DNA from: Baylisascaris procyonis
Taxonomy: Eukaryota > Nematoda > Chromadorea > Rhabditida > Ascarididae
DNA: 64,000 bases
Direction: 5' to 3'
NCBI GenBank assembly: GCA_037389465.1
Contig: JAZARR010000172.1
Span: forward strand, 2,666,001-2,730,000
Part shown: in pieces, positions 26,001 to 37,372 of the stretch
Position numbering within the stretch: position 1 is the stretch's first letter
How the letters are laid out: each line of letters begins with the position of its first letter
Position numbers and translations under genes: made by a program
Notes under the pieces: generated by a model
What the model was told of the DNA's origin: nothing
The model's input: only the letters and a program-made list of their open reading frames with translations
Database searches by the model: none

Positions 26001-26991
26001 ATATATGTATGTCTGTATTTGTCTGTCTTTCTGTTGGCTGACTTAAATTCGACGTCATTACATTTCATGTCGGTTTAACAAATTCAAAGAGAAATAAAAA
26101 TACAAAGAAATTTATATTTATTTTTCATTGAGTACGGCATCTAAAAAATTCGATTTTTTGATTGAAAATTTACCAACGCTTTTGGTTAAATTCAATTAAC
26201 GAGTGCAATTCAATCAGCCTGTAGCCTTTAACTCTATTGTAGAAGTGATTGGTGTTAATTGAAACAAGATAGAAATGACAATATTGCATAGACGATTCTA
26301 GTATGCTTCTAACTTTACTATTTATCAATCAACTTTATATGTTCCTGTGGATAAACTCTTTATGAAATGAAATACTAATGACTTCTTCCGTTGAGGTGAT
26401 TTATAGAAATTATGAACGAGATAATTTATTCATAAATGTTGATTTGCTGTCATTATTATGAGAGAAAGAGGAGAGGGGGAACGAGGTGAGGACCGCTCTC
26501 TTCTTTCTTATCATATCAATATTCATAAATTAATTGATTCGATCTTCAACAGGCCATATTTCATATGCAAATTAAGTTAAATCAAATAAGTGAATTCCAC
26601 AAAAAATGAGTTTTTTAAATTATTTTTTTAATAGATTTACTTAAATAAAATGAGCTCTTTCGAGTCAAATTTCCGTAAATTTTAAATAATTCTCTATGGA
26701 ATGTTGATGTGTTTTTTTTTTTCAGATCCATATGCCTTTAAACCAGAACGTTTTCTGAGTAACGATGGTGAATTATCATTTGAAAAAATGCATGGTCTCT
26801 ATCCATATGGTTTGGGTAAACGAATATGTATGGGTGAAAGTATTGCTCGATGTGAACTCTTCACAGTGATATGTGCACTTCTACAACGATATCGGTTCAG
26901 CAGAATTCCAGGAAGAATATACTCATTGGAAAAGAAAATGGAACTGACTATACATCCAGATAAATATGAACTACTAGTTGAACCATTATAA
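15064..26991 (+). CDS. Cytochrome P450, clan-2-like, nine exons
   Basis: Complete 501-residue P450. Exons: 15064-15154, 15790-15934, 16710-16870, 17566-17761, 18759-18940, 22256-22503, 23542-23657, 25863-25963, 26726-26991. All introns are GT-AG, the phases agree at every junction, and 1506 bases sum to 502 codons. The N-terminal anchor (MLVLVLLFLVIYLWAILIY) is followed by LPPSPFGRLPIIGHL, the hinge and first turn. Exon 3 has NFSGRP. The K-helix EVQR is in exon 7, PERF (FKPERF) and the heme loop YGLGKRICMGE with its Cys thiolate ligand are in exon 9. As a family member it should be an ER-membrane monooxygenase. Oddities: the I-helix reads FFAAIQTECNTFGWAF, where AGTET-type is usual, so the acid before the Thr is Gln; the C-helix Trp of WxxxR is Asn; the heme-loop Phe is Tyr. 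The exon 6 donor is GTGTGA, weaker than the others. Conserved nematode P450s such as CYP22 (DAF-9) or CYP23 are possible relatives, but I cannot assign one. Confidence 0.93.
16995..17064. repeat. (TA)n microsatellite in P450 intron 3
   Basis: Seventy bases of alternating AT between exons 3 and 4 of the P450 gene. Confidence 0.97.
17794..17823. promoter_or_regulatory. Three CRE-type palindromes in P450 intron 4
   Basis: TGACGTCA occurs three times within 30 bases (17794-17801, 17804-17811, 17816-17823), starting 32 bases after the exon 4 donor. This octamer is the full cAMP-response element bound by CREB/ATF bZIP factors. Spacing of 10 to 12 bases puts the sites on about the same helical face. 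More single copies lie near 22.87 kb (intron 6) and 27.59 kb (3' flank). An intronic enhancer is an inference. Confidence 0.4.
19350..22140. other. GC-richer block inside P450 intron 5
   Basis: Intron 5 (18941-22255) is the longest of the gene. Much of it is richer in G/C and CpG than the surroundings, for example the C/G-rich patch at 19500-19525 and most of 21.70-22.14 kb. Minus-strand frames at 19694-19921 and 20060-20278 (68-75 codons) are not AT-biased but match no family I know. Old mobile-element insertion is the likely explanation; the rest of the intron holds nothing I can name. Confidence 0.4.
23065..23125 (+). repeat. GACA/CAGA simple repeat in P450 intron 6
   Basis: Imperfect tetranucleotide repeat of CAGA units with ACAT variants, between exons 6 and 7. 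Confidence 0.9.
24230..25160. repeat. Probable dispersed-repeat insertion in P450 intron 7
   Basis: This part of intron 7 contains degenerate internal duplications. About 24780-24830 resembles 25100-25140, both beginning TAGAGTAATATTTATTT or a close variant and continuing with TAAACCTAT/TAGACCTAT. It also carries a GC-richer block at 24305-24395 unlike its flanks. No coding frame is present. A non-autonomous element or degraded retroelement end is likely. Confidence 0.35.
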
Positions 26992-27233
26992 AAAGTAATT
27001 ATTGTTCATTTAATAAGTAATATTTGTTGTTTTAATAAGTAGTATTTATTGATATACAATGGATACATTAGATAGACTCGTGTAAATCTGGTGCTTCATC
27101 CAGATGAATCCATTGTTGATGCGATTTATCCCTACGATGATGGATAAATTCGAGCAATATGAACTCAATGATTACGCTATGTTTTCGGTTGTGTCTTGAT
27201 TTGCAAGAAGAAATGATCTATCGTAATAACTCA

Positions 27234-27239
27234 AATAAA
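27234..27239 (+). terminator. Poly(A) signal candidate for the P450 gene
   Basis: AATAAA lies 242 bases after the P450 stop codon and is the first canonical hexamer there. Confidence 0.4.
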
Positions 27240-27259
27240 ACCACACAGAGGTTTAGTTG

Positions 27260-27262
<3 letters not shown>

Positions 27263-27327
<65 letters not shown>
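27263..27327. repeat. (TA)n microsatellite
   Basis: Sixty-five bases of alternating AT, immediately downstream of the candidate P450 poly(A) signal. Confidence 0.97.
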
Positions 27328-27329
<2 letters not shown>

Positions 27330-29844
27330 GATAACATTCAAGAAAAAATCCATAAAATGATAAGAAACTTTCCCATAATGCACAAACATTTATGCGGTGT
27401 CCAAATATGAGTGTTCAGGTGTACGTGTAGATTGTAGATTTGCTAAGCAACAATTCAAGTGAAAAATATATGCAACCAATAGAGTTCATTTCGTTTCCGC
27501 TTCGATGCGCAATAACGAATCTTATCTCAACGCTCTGAGTAAAGATGTTCAGCTTTTTTATTATAAATAAAAAGCAAATTTCTACTTTTATGACGTCATT
27601 GTTAGAGAAAGTGAAGTAATAGTAGAAGCGAAGAAAAGTTGATGATCTATTCTTAGGCATTTTTTTTTTCGAAGGAATTCTCAGAAAATTGAAAAAAAAA
27701 ATCGAAGAATGTTTCATAAAAAATTTCACATTTTTGTCTACGAAAAAATTATAAGACCTTTTCGATTAATATATTCTTTTAAAACCTCTCGAAAATATAT
27801 CATCACTTAAATCTCCTTTAATGAGCTCACTTTCGCATCCCCATCCTTTATTTATGAAGTGGACTATATATTTATATTATAATTTTCTAGTGAAAACAAT
27901 TTACGCCTTTCTACTCCACATTATTCTACCATATTAAATTCTTTTCCCTTCATATCCGTTTTAAACAATAAAATAAAATTTAAGTTGGGGGATGGGCAAT
28001 GAGGATAGCATCTATAGTGTTGCCTAAGGCTAAAGAAGCTAAAGTACTATTCAATGTGTCGTGAAAAGTTCAACTGTTTTCAACTAAAAAGCTTCCTTTG
28101 TGGTTTATCTCAAATTTTGACGGCTTCAGTGTCGCCCCTCTTCTCGCCTTCGCAATTTGTCCTTCGACGATCATTTAGAAGTACATGACGCTTCCGACAT
28201 CTACTTCAGACGCACTAATTGCTTGCTGAGGAAAATGCTTCCGACATCTACTTCAGACGCACTAATTGCTTGCTGAGGAAAATCCCGTTAGCGACTCTCC
28301 TCTTTGCTCACTGATTATTCTATCATCTTCTGCGAATAATTTTTGATGCTATGAATTCGAAAAAAAATTCCTTTAACCATATTTCCGAGTATTGCTACTT
28401 TTATAAATTCTTTTTTCGGTGGTTTCTACGAAATTTTATGTCTCAGGGCATTTTTTTTTTGCTCACACATCTGTGGAATATAATTGCCCTCTTTACTTCA
28501 AGTTAATTTGTGCTCTATTTGAAATCACAATATGCAAATTAAAGAGAGCTACGATGAGATAGTCCAGCTACAGCAAAGCTTTCGATAGTCTCTGAGGTTG
28601 AATTTCCTTCTAATGAGTCATCAAATGTGTGAGTTATCAATGCTGTCAGTGCTTCTAGCCTAACTTTTCACCGCCGTGGACCGCTTAATGTATTATCTGC
28701 ACAAAAAACGTCAGTATAGGATAGCATCTGATCCGAGGTGATATGAAGCAGAGACAGTTTTCGAGGGGAACAGGGTTGTGGGGAGAGACGGCTAGTCGAG
28801 GAATGAAGTTTCCGAGAAGGAAGGGCGGGGATACGAGGAGAAGGGGCCAGTCCAGGAACGATTCAACGATAGACTCAATCCTGGCAATAAATCGAGACGA
28901 AAATTGTGACTACAGAATTCACCTAAGTGCCACTATGAGCCAAGAAAGCCATTTCCTGCTCAGTAGATTCGTCAAAGGTACACTTGTAGAACAACCTAAA
29001 AGTGCTTTGGATTTTCCACAAATAATTTTTTTGAATTATGCTTGATCTTTCTAAATTATAGTATTATTTAACGATGACTTCTTTAAGCGATATTAAATAT
29101 ATCCTAGTTGATCGTATTGAAATTTCGATGCGCATTGAAAATTATTTCAAAAAATTTTTTATCTTTAAGTTTTATAAATTTTTTCATTAAAAAATTTGCA
29201 TAAAAAATAAATTCTAAACTCTAAAAAAAACTATGATGATAGAGTTATAGTTAAGATCTCTTAGGTATAGGCAAAAGGAATTGAATGAGAAGGAATAAAA
29301 TGATATATGAAGGAATGAGACCGTTCGCTATGTTCATATATCAGTCTTTACTCACTGATGTAAAAGCTTGGGTCATGTATAGGCGATCATCACGGCAACA
29401 CGATAGTCGATACAAAAGAGATAGCTGGCAAAGTAATTTGAACAGAGGCCACAAAAATTGAGAAAAATAGGCGACAACAGCAAATAACCACACAAGAAGG
29501 GAGACAGCCAAGCGGTGAAAGAGAAAACAAGTTTAATAATGCGATAAATCAGCTAGAATGAAGCAGCATTACAGTAAATACGAAAATAAGGTAAATTAAT
29601 AGGTAAAGCTCAACTTTGCTTCATGCTGAAATAAGATGGCTTTTAGTTATTTCAAGATAGTAGGATGGGTATCATTTCGTTCAACAATTCATTACTAATA
29701 CGAACGATTGTAATAGTCACTTCTATGTGAGATATTATTTTGTTGTTTTTTTTTTCATCTATTTTCATTTATTGTTGTAATTTTTGCTGATTTTTTGAAA
29801 TTTTTCTGCATAAATTATTTTCTTTTAAATTATTTTGAAAAACA
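27328..29844. other. Intergenic DNA between the P450 gene and the LINE remnant
   Basis: AT-rich to about 27.98 kb, then GC-richer to 29.05 kb. It contains a perfect 47-base tandem duplication at 28190. A plus-strand 100-codon frame at 28743-29045 has an Arg/Gly-rich first half but no family resemblance, and stops surround it. It is more likely repeat-derived than a gene. Confidence 0.5.
28190..28283 (+). repeat. Perfect 47-base tandem duplication
   Basis: Copies 28190-28236 and 28237-28283 are identical and begin GCTTCCGACATCTACTTCAG. Lack of any mismatch in a decayed neighbourhood suggests a recent duplication or an assembly artefact. Confidence 0.95.
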
Positions 29845-31700
29845 TTATACGATATACAAAGTGAATTGTATATAAATATTTTTTTTCAATGAAATAAACA
29901 CCTGATGCTTATTAAATAAAATCAACTTGCATCTATTCAATAGGAATAAGTGAAAACACGCTAGAAGAGTTGGCGCGATATGCGTTTTTCTAATTTTGCC
30001 TATCAGATAGACTAGTTTTATGATATATAATTGCACTATATTTAGTGTTTTAAGTCCCGCAATGATCTTCACCGAACCGAATGCTTTCTTATAATCGACG
30101 AACATCAAATAGTAGAGCATTTGGAGCTTCTCGCATTTTCTAGCAATTGATAGACCACGTGTATGCGGTCGATCGTTGGCTAGCCCTCTCTGCATGTGAG
30201 CTGAGCATTAGCACGTCTTCAGTAGATCGGTTCAGAATGATGTCTTATATATCTGAGGTAGCAGAGTGAATCGCCGACAGTTGCCCCTTTTTTTCATTAC
30301 CACTATTGTTTTTGTCGTTTATCATGCAGCAGAGCGAGTTCTTCAAACCTTCTGAATCGAGTTACTAATGCCTCAAAAATCTCGACTCCTCCGGCTTTTG
30401 GATATTCGGGGCCGATATCCCCATTTTCTGGGTAATCCCCCACCTTGAGACGCTTCAATGCTGTTTCCCATCTTTGACAGACAGCCATGCGCACCTGTTA
30501 CCTCCTTGAGTGCATATAACGTCTCTTTCCACTTCTTTATACTTGCCTTCTTCAACACCGCTTCTTTGAGTTTCTTTTGCCTGTAGCGTACATAATTCTC
30601 TCCAATGTTTTTTGCATAATGCCTTTAAACTCGTCATTATCAAAGCTGCTTTAGGTTTTCACATGCGCTCTTCTTATCATCACTTGAACTGTTTCAGATA
30701 TAATCCACTGATGATTCGCTTACTTCATAATGACGTTCAAAAGCTTTGAAAGCTTTCTTTTTTCATCGATGTCCTCATCAAATCCTTTTTTTCAGCTAAA
30801 TCACTTGAATTTCGATTCACGATATGTTAGTTTTGAAGAGGTTTAACGTCGAATGCGTCGTTCAAGAGTTTTTTTCTACTATCTTCGGATTATCGCGTGA
30901 AGTCGATGATCTGAACCCGATGATTGTTCTTATATTCTCGCCTACGACTCAAGGGTCTGTGAATATTATTGCAATGTCTGTCAATATATAGTTGATTTGA
31001 TTCAGGTTTTTTACACCGGGATTTCTCTGTGATTACTGTCGACTCGCACTCTTCCTGTATAGTGTATTCATGAAGAGTAAGCGATGTCGTTCTGCGAATC
31101 CGACTATCCCTACGTTATGCTCGTTCCTATATCCAGTACCGGATCGGCCGCCTGATCGTTCATTTTATTCAGGGAATGCGTCGATTATTGCGCCAAAATC
31201 CCCTTGAACTATGATGGAGTCGACCTTATTCACAGAGCCGCCACGAGGTCAAAGGTCTCTAATTCTTCATCTTGGACCTGTAGGATGGATGCATACGCTT
31301 GTACGAGTTTCAATGAACGATCACTATGCGTCGCTTTAGTTCTAGAACGGCTGCACATGGCGAAAGAACTTCGTATCTTTTTATAAACTATCGTGTTTGG
31401 CTTCACAATAAACTCGACACCTGTAGTTATTGCTGTTTTATCTGTTGCCTTCCTAAAGAGTACTCCTTCACCGATATTTCATTTTGCTGACAATTCTTTC
31501 GTCCTCGTTGTCTCGTAAATCGCGACAACATCCGCAGTCTTGTTCACTTGCTGAAGATATATATTCACTAGGGCGTCCGGCACTAACGTTCTTACATGGT
31601 GGGTGGCGACTGTTATACTGACGAGTCGGCCGTGGTTCAATTGCCGCTCCTCCCCTACGCCGAAGTTGGATTTGTCATCGATCTCGGGGCAGTCTTCCAC
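29845..31700 (-). mobile_element. Decayed RTE-like LINE (endonuclease and partial reverse transcriptase)
   Basis: Read on the minus strand across several frames, the order is that of RTE-type LINEs. The endonuclease part shows VRTLVPDALVNIYLQQV (about 31.6 kb), GVEFIVKPN (31.4 kb), LKLVQAYAS plus DEELETF (31.3 kb), GFAERHRLLFMNTLYRKSAS (31.1 kb) and QINYILTD (31.0 kb). The reverse-transcriptase part shows LMFVDYKKAF (about 30.1 kb). Stops and frame changes interrupt it throughout, so it cannot be active. The sequence fades after the FVDYKKAF block, before the catalytic (F/Y)xDD motif would appear, so the 3' part is lost. Weak frames to about 32.17 kb may be the 5' end. Confidence 0.8.
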
Positions 31701-33724
31701 GCCCATCTCAGGCCTTTTCCTTTTATTAACAGTGTTTTTAGCGATAAGAGTTTTGAAGTAGTCAGTCCATTTAAGTTGCTAGTGCCCTCGTGTCCTACTG
31801 CCGCATCTACCATAAGGGTAATTCAGCGATTCGGAAGACCTGCTTTGATCACGAAGCATGCTCTTTTAGCTTTTTTTCAACGAGGGTACCCTTCCAGACA
31901 GAAGGTCATTTTCGATGGACTGTACTCGGCAATCACGAGGCCGTCGTTAGGCATCTGTGACGTGAACATTTAAGGATTAATGTGTCATCACGGAACTCAC
32001 CCACGTCCTGGTGAACCTCATTGTTAGATTGCTAGATTGTCCACGTCTGCTTATTCGATTTATTCGCAGCTGATTGACGCATGTGCTAGCTGTTCTTCTA
32101 TCCTCAATCTGCAGATACCCCAGATGGTTCTTAGCTGAATGAACTATGCCAACTCCCATATCATACTGCATAATCCATCAGCTTTGAATTCAATTACAGA
32201 TATTTGAATAAGTGGAAAAATCACGATACATTTTTACACCACCTACAGATTTTCATTTTACGACGATTATGAATCTTTTGTGAAAGACTTATGTGGAATT
32301 TCTTGTTGTTAATTTTTGAACCCAGTCGGTCAAACGAGTAAAAAGCATAAGTGCATTTTGCGCCAACTTCTCTGGCGGGCGTTGTTAGTTGTTGCTAATG
32401 AAAGAATCAAATTTCATCTCTTAGTACTTTAAAACTTCGAATTTATCACTATTTCCTAGGCCATACTACTTATCTATTCACTACGTACGCAAATAAGAAT
32501 GATGATAGATATCAAAGCCTCAACAGCAGTGACAATAAATTGACAGAAATCGCTTATAAAAAAATTTCGAAAAGAAAAATTCTAAAATTTCTAAATTGGT
32601 TTCAAGAATAAATTTTTTTTTTTACAATTGAAGAATAAAATCCCATCTGAAATTTATTAGAGGTTTAATTATATTAGATTTAGCATTTTATTTGTAAGTT
32701 TTTTTTGCAAATTATTCTTTTATAATTCATAATTAATATTAGATGCATTTTCGTATTTGAAATTAATTCCCTAATGCAACATTCATCTTGCTAATGCAAA
32801 ATTTTCTATGAAAATGCAAAATTTCTAGCAAATAACTTTCCCCAATTTAGTCTATCGCTTCTAATCTTTATCTAAATATCGAAATTATTAACGTTTAACT
32901 TATTCGATTTAAATAATTCCATTTTTATTGTTGCTTTTGAGCAACAAGTTTTTCTTGCCTTATAGTATTCCCATTGATGAATTTAGCATCTCATCCAGAA
33001 ACGCTCTTTTTAGTTAACATAACTTCCTTACTATTCCACTCATCCATAAAGTTGATTACTCCTCAACAATCTTCTTATTTCCTTTGTTTTCTTATATCCT
33101 TCTCGTTCATCAAATCAGCCATCGGCAATCAAGTAATAAGCATCTATCGACTTTGATCCCTCTTTACAGGACTTCTTTTTGGTCAAATGATTTATAATTT
33201 ATTATCGTGGGCCGTACGATTTTCATGAAATTAGCAATTATAAAATCTCCCTTGATCTTTTGCTAACTTTTTTAATTCGAATGATAGCCGTTGAATTAGT
33301 TATATTCAATAAAATCAATAAAGGAAAAAAAAACGTAAAAATTCCCGCATTGAGGCTTTATATGATGATACTTCATTTAGATGAGAAAACATGCGTGGAA
33401 TTCCTAAAAACTCCGAAAAAAGCTCCGGATCCACATACTTCGCAACTTGCTATCATCCATCCTATATAGAACATACAATATAATATACCCGTGTTTCTTG
33501 CGTTAAGCAAATCAAAATTACATTCCATAAAGAAAAAAATTCGCAACCAATATTGCAATGAATTGCTAATTTTGCACATCGCTTTTGAGAAATAATAATT
33601 TTGCCTCAAAACTATTAATAATGAGAGAAAAAAATAAAGCGCTATTGATTTATTTCTTGCAATATTACAACCCTGCAATTGATTCACTGCAAACAGCAAA
33701 GTGCTTTTAATTCTACGAAAGATC

Positions 33725-33847
33725 TAAACTAAGCTCGAGAATAGTTCTTGAAGTCCAAACTAAGCTCGAAAATAGTTCTCAGATCTAACCTAAGCTTGAG
33801 AGTAGTTCCTGAAGTCCAAACTAAGCTCAAGAATAGTTCTCGAAGTC
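33725..33847 (+). repeat. Minisatellite, about four 31-base units
   Basis: Four diverged copies built on CTAAGCTCGAGAATAGTTCT followed by a GAAGTCCAA spacer. The third unit carries CTAAGCTTGAGAGTAG. Confidence 0.85.
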
Positions 33848-34676
33848 ATGTAATCAATAAGATTGCAGAGCCCTTCACTACCTCTATCAAGCTTGTATCG
33901 CCTACAGCTCCCTTCATTCCTCCTTTCCCTTTCCACATCTGTGGCAATTGTACACCTTCCTCTTCAATCAACTAGAATTACCTGTCTTAAACAAATTTTT
34001 GTGTAAGTAGATAAAATTAAAAAAAAAAAGGAAATAAAGGTAAGCGCCAGGTTGATTTTTGAAGTTTAAAAGAAACACATTCACTTCGTTTTCTTGAAAT
34101 CTCTAATCTAGATGCTTCTGCGTGAATATTCTTTAACAAACAATGATAATCTTAAAATTTTATTTAGTAAATTCCTAGTAAACTAAAATTTGAATTTAAA
34201 AAAAAATAAAAATTCAATATGTAGCTTTAAAAAAAAAACTACTTGAACATCCAGACAACAATGATTGCTATTACCGCCTCAAAATTTACCTAACGATCGT
34301 GCAAAGTCGCATTTATAATTGCATATTAATTATTCTCAAGGGTGACTATTTTTCTTAGATGTAGCATTATTATAGGCAAGTTTTCCTTAATGATAAGTCT
34401 AGCTATCTATTAATGTTTGAAATATTAAAATCAATTTTATTATTGCTTAACGATGCGCATCAATTAGATAACTCGTAAACAAATCTTCAATAGCTATCTT
34501 TGACTTATCAGAGCATTACTTTTAAGTCAGCCAAAGCTATATGTTTATCTTTCGTTCATTAGATTTGGTAGTCATCGTTTATAATTTCCCGAAAAATCAT
34601 TTCTGTAATAAAATGAAGTTGGTCTGATCGATTCGCCTTAAGCCTAATCGACAAACGCTTGTAAATTTACTTGAAT

Positions 34677-34805
34677 TTTCATTTCAAGTCTCAATCACCT
34701 AGATTTTCAGTTCAATTTCCCGTCATCCTGACTTCCAGTTCTAGCTTGGGTTGTCTGACTTGCTAGTTCGAGCTTGGGTGACTTGGATATCGAGTTCAAG
34801 TCTCA
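34677..34805 (+). repeat. Degenerate minisatellite
   Basis: Imperfect repeats built on short pieces such as AGTTCTAGCTTGGGT and AGTTCGAGCTTGGGT alternating with TGACTT/CACCTAG motifs. Units are too diverged to set an exact period. Confidence 0.5.
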
Positions 34806-35211
34806 CAAAAATATCTAAAATCTTCCAAGCTGAAGAGAATTTCGTAGCAGTAGTAGTTTGATTCATGAATGCCATTAATTGAATCGAGTATGAGAATCAC
34901 GCGTCCTCAACAATTTTATCGCTTGCGCTTGATGATTCAAAATATAAGATGATGTGTTTCATATGTCAAATGCAATATATTTGATCTATTCATGAGTTAA
35001 TCAATATCGCATCATTACCTATAACTGTCTCTAAGCTGTCGCTAATATCTCTAAAGAAAGCAATCAACTTTTAATTGGTTTATTTTTGCATTTTCTACGC
35101 TTTCTAATAAACAAAAAAAAAAAAAACGCTTGATTTGAGAATGTCATTTAATTTATTTAAAAACTTGAAATCGGGTTCAGATTTCGGAAGAAAAAAATCA
35201 TTGAAATAAGT

Positions 35212-35268
35212 GAGAACTTATTTCGCAGACGGGATCTGAACCTGTGACCTTCCGCTCTCTGGTTAGAT
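35212..35268 (-). other. tRNA-like 3' half (pseudogene or SINE piece)
   Basis: On the minus strand, GGTCACAGGTTCAGATCCCG has the form of a T-arm with B box (GGTTCRAATCC-like), preceded by a variable-arm-like stretch. No matching 5' half or A box was found, so it is not a functional tRNA gene. Confidence 0.4.
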
Positions 35269-35640
35269 GTTATATTTTTTCTACGCTATTTTATTTAGAG
35301 CCTTGACATATGTTATTCTTCAATCTTATCTTAATGTTTATTAAAAAACTGTCTCTTTGCCTATCCACATATTCCAAATTTCCACTGCAACACTATACTG
35401 GCCAATATACTCGTTCCTCGGTATGAGGCCAGAATTTTAAAATCACCACCTCCTCTTCCCTTACAGGCAAATTGATACCTTTTATCTAGTGATATGTGAA
35501 CAAGACTGTATATGCAAATCAAATTTAATAATATATTACGCAATATCGCTGATATAATTTTATAATAAAGAGACCTATTTAATTAATAACGTAGAGGTCT
35601 ACTAATATTTTTTCTACTATAAAAATTTAATAATATAAAA

Positions 35641-35648
35641 ATTTTCAG
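35641..35648 (+). promoter_or_regulatory. Probable spliced-leader acceptor of the small preproprotein gene
   Basis: ATTTTCAG ends at 35648, 29 bases before the ATG at 35678, and matches the nematode 3' splice consensus. Confidence 0.5.
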
Positions 35649-35677
35649 TGTATTTTCCTAGTTGACTATTTAATGCT

Positions 35678-37301
35678 ATGGTGGCTATGTACTCTTCTTC
35701 AATGCAAATTTTCTTCTTATTCTTAGCAACTCAAATCCTTATCGCATTCGCAAATCTACCATTCGGTAAGCAATCCGTTTCTTTCTCTCTCCCATTCACT
35801 TAAACATGTATCCATCTTCCCTCTCCCAAGGAGATTTTCATGGCATTCTTCCAATACTTTCAAGGTATATTAATTGGTCATTGCTAACTAAATTAACTTT
35901 TCTGCATAATTTTTTCTGCAATTTTTTGTTGAAGTATGATTCGAAATTTTATACATCCTAAGTATTTTTGAAATTTTTACCTTTTTAAGTATATGCCCTC
36001 TTCCCACTCTCTCTGTCTCAAAAAAAAAATTAAAGTTTTAGGAAAACGCGGAGGCCTCTCCAATTGAACAGTCCTTCCCCCCCCCCCCAAAAAAAAAAGA
36101 ACGCTACAAGACCAGTCATTATATATACCACTATTGTTGCACCATATCAAAAACAACGAAAATAGCCGGGCAAAATATTTCCTCATTTCACTATGGGGAT
36201 TGCCAAACTCGTATGCCACGGAGCAACACCAATCACTATGCATCTGTGCTTCCTGTGAAAGAGAAGAATTACTTTCCAGTCTTATAGGTGGGGATATTGT
36301 TCCTACCCGGGTCTTCTACTTCCTCCATCAATTTCAGAGGCTCGCAAACATCGGCAGCCTCTGAAGTAAAGAGTGAGGTTCATTCAGCAATGTCAGTTGG
36401 GATAGTGAAATTGCATCATCAATTCATAAGCTTTATCTCAATGCTGTAGGGTTGATGAGTTCTAGCTCGAAATTCGAATTTAATTTTTGAAAAAAAAAAC
36501 TCGATCTTAAATAGGGCTGATTCTTTTTCTTTGACTTTCAAATGAACTATACTAATTTCTGCTTTAATTCTCAAATTCGAACAATTGATAAAATATTCAT
36601 ATATTTCTGCTTTAAATCAACAAGGAACGAGCATTATTAATTTCATCAATTTTTTGCAGTGCAACTACAATTAATTTTATATTAACGTTACAGCGCAATA
36701 GCAAAAAATATTACAGCACAATATCAATCATTCATAATTGAAAGCTTTTCGAATTATTATGACATTTAAGTATTAATAAATTTTCCTATGTCAGCGTTTG
36801 AGAACAGCAAGTTTTATTGTTCGACCACCCACCTATGGCCAACGAACATGATATAGCGATCAGATACTTTGATTTAGCATAGCACAGTCATTCCAGCAGG
36901 AAAACTCAACACTCCTCCCCCTCCCCCCACTCCATCCCTTCCCTGAAAAACAACCATTAAAAATTTTTAACGATAAAAAGTTTTAAGCTTTTGGCTAAAC
37001 TTGGCCAAAGAGCTAGAATCGAACATAATTTCTGGATTTGAAAAAATATAATTTAAAAAATTTATAAAAAATAAAAAAGGCTATTTGACCATTTAGTCTA
37101 ACCAAGTTATTGAAATCATCGAATTCTAACTACTTTCTTACAGATGATATTCGATTACCAAAGGATCAACAAGTACGAGAACGTCGAAATTCGCTACTCT
37201 TTTCGAAACTTCACAGGCGAACGATTTGGCCTTATCTATCGGATCACATCCCTTCATATACTATAACCGCATTACCCCATATATATCATTTGTATGAATA
37301 G
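35678..37301 (+). CDS. Small secreted preproprotein with dibasic sites (neuropeptide-like), two exons
   Basis: Exon 1 (35678-35765) and exon 2 (37144-37301) join in phase (G + AT) across a GTAAGC donor and a TTACAG acceptor, giving 81 residues. The N-terminus MVAMYSSSMQIFFLFLATQI followed by LIAFA is a clear signal peptide; the ninth residue, Met, is an alternative start closer to the hydrophobic core. After the predicted cleavage comes an acidic spacer (NLPFDDIRLPKDQQV), then RERR, NSLLFSKLH, RR and a 26-residue tail rich in Tyr, Pro, Ile and His that ends HIYHLYE. The two Arg-rich processing sites are what prohormone convertases cut. A poly(A) signal lies 66 bases after the stop and an acceptor-like site lies before the ATG. 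I recognise no family. A neuropeptide or peptide-hormone precursor is inferred from architecture alone. Confidence 0.65.
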
Positions 37302-37366
37302 CAACAACATTATTGGTGATCTCATTTTGTACATAAACGATTGTAATACTCATTGAATGCAATTGC

Positions 37367-37372
37367 AATAAA
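37367..37372 (+). terminator. Poly(A) signal of the small preproprotein gene
   Basis: Canonical AATAAA 66 bases after the stop at 37301. Confidence 0.6.

Larger units (their letters stand above)
31701..35640. other. Intergenic DNA with minisatellites
   Basis: No gene recognised. It holds possible 5' remains of the LINE to about 32.17 kb, two degenerate minisatellites (33.7 and 34.7 kb) and a tRNA-like 3' half at 35.2 kb. Frames at 33260-33469 (plus) and 33373-33699 (minus) overlap on opposite strands and match nothing. Confidence 0.55.
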
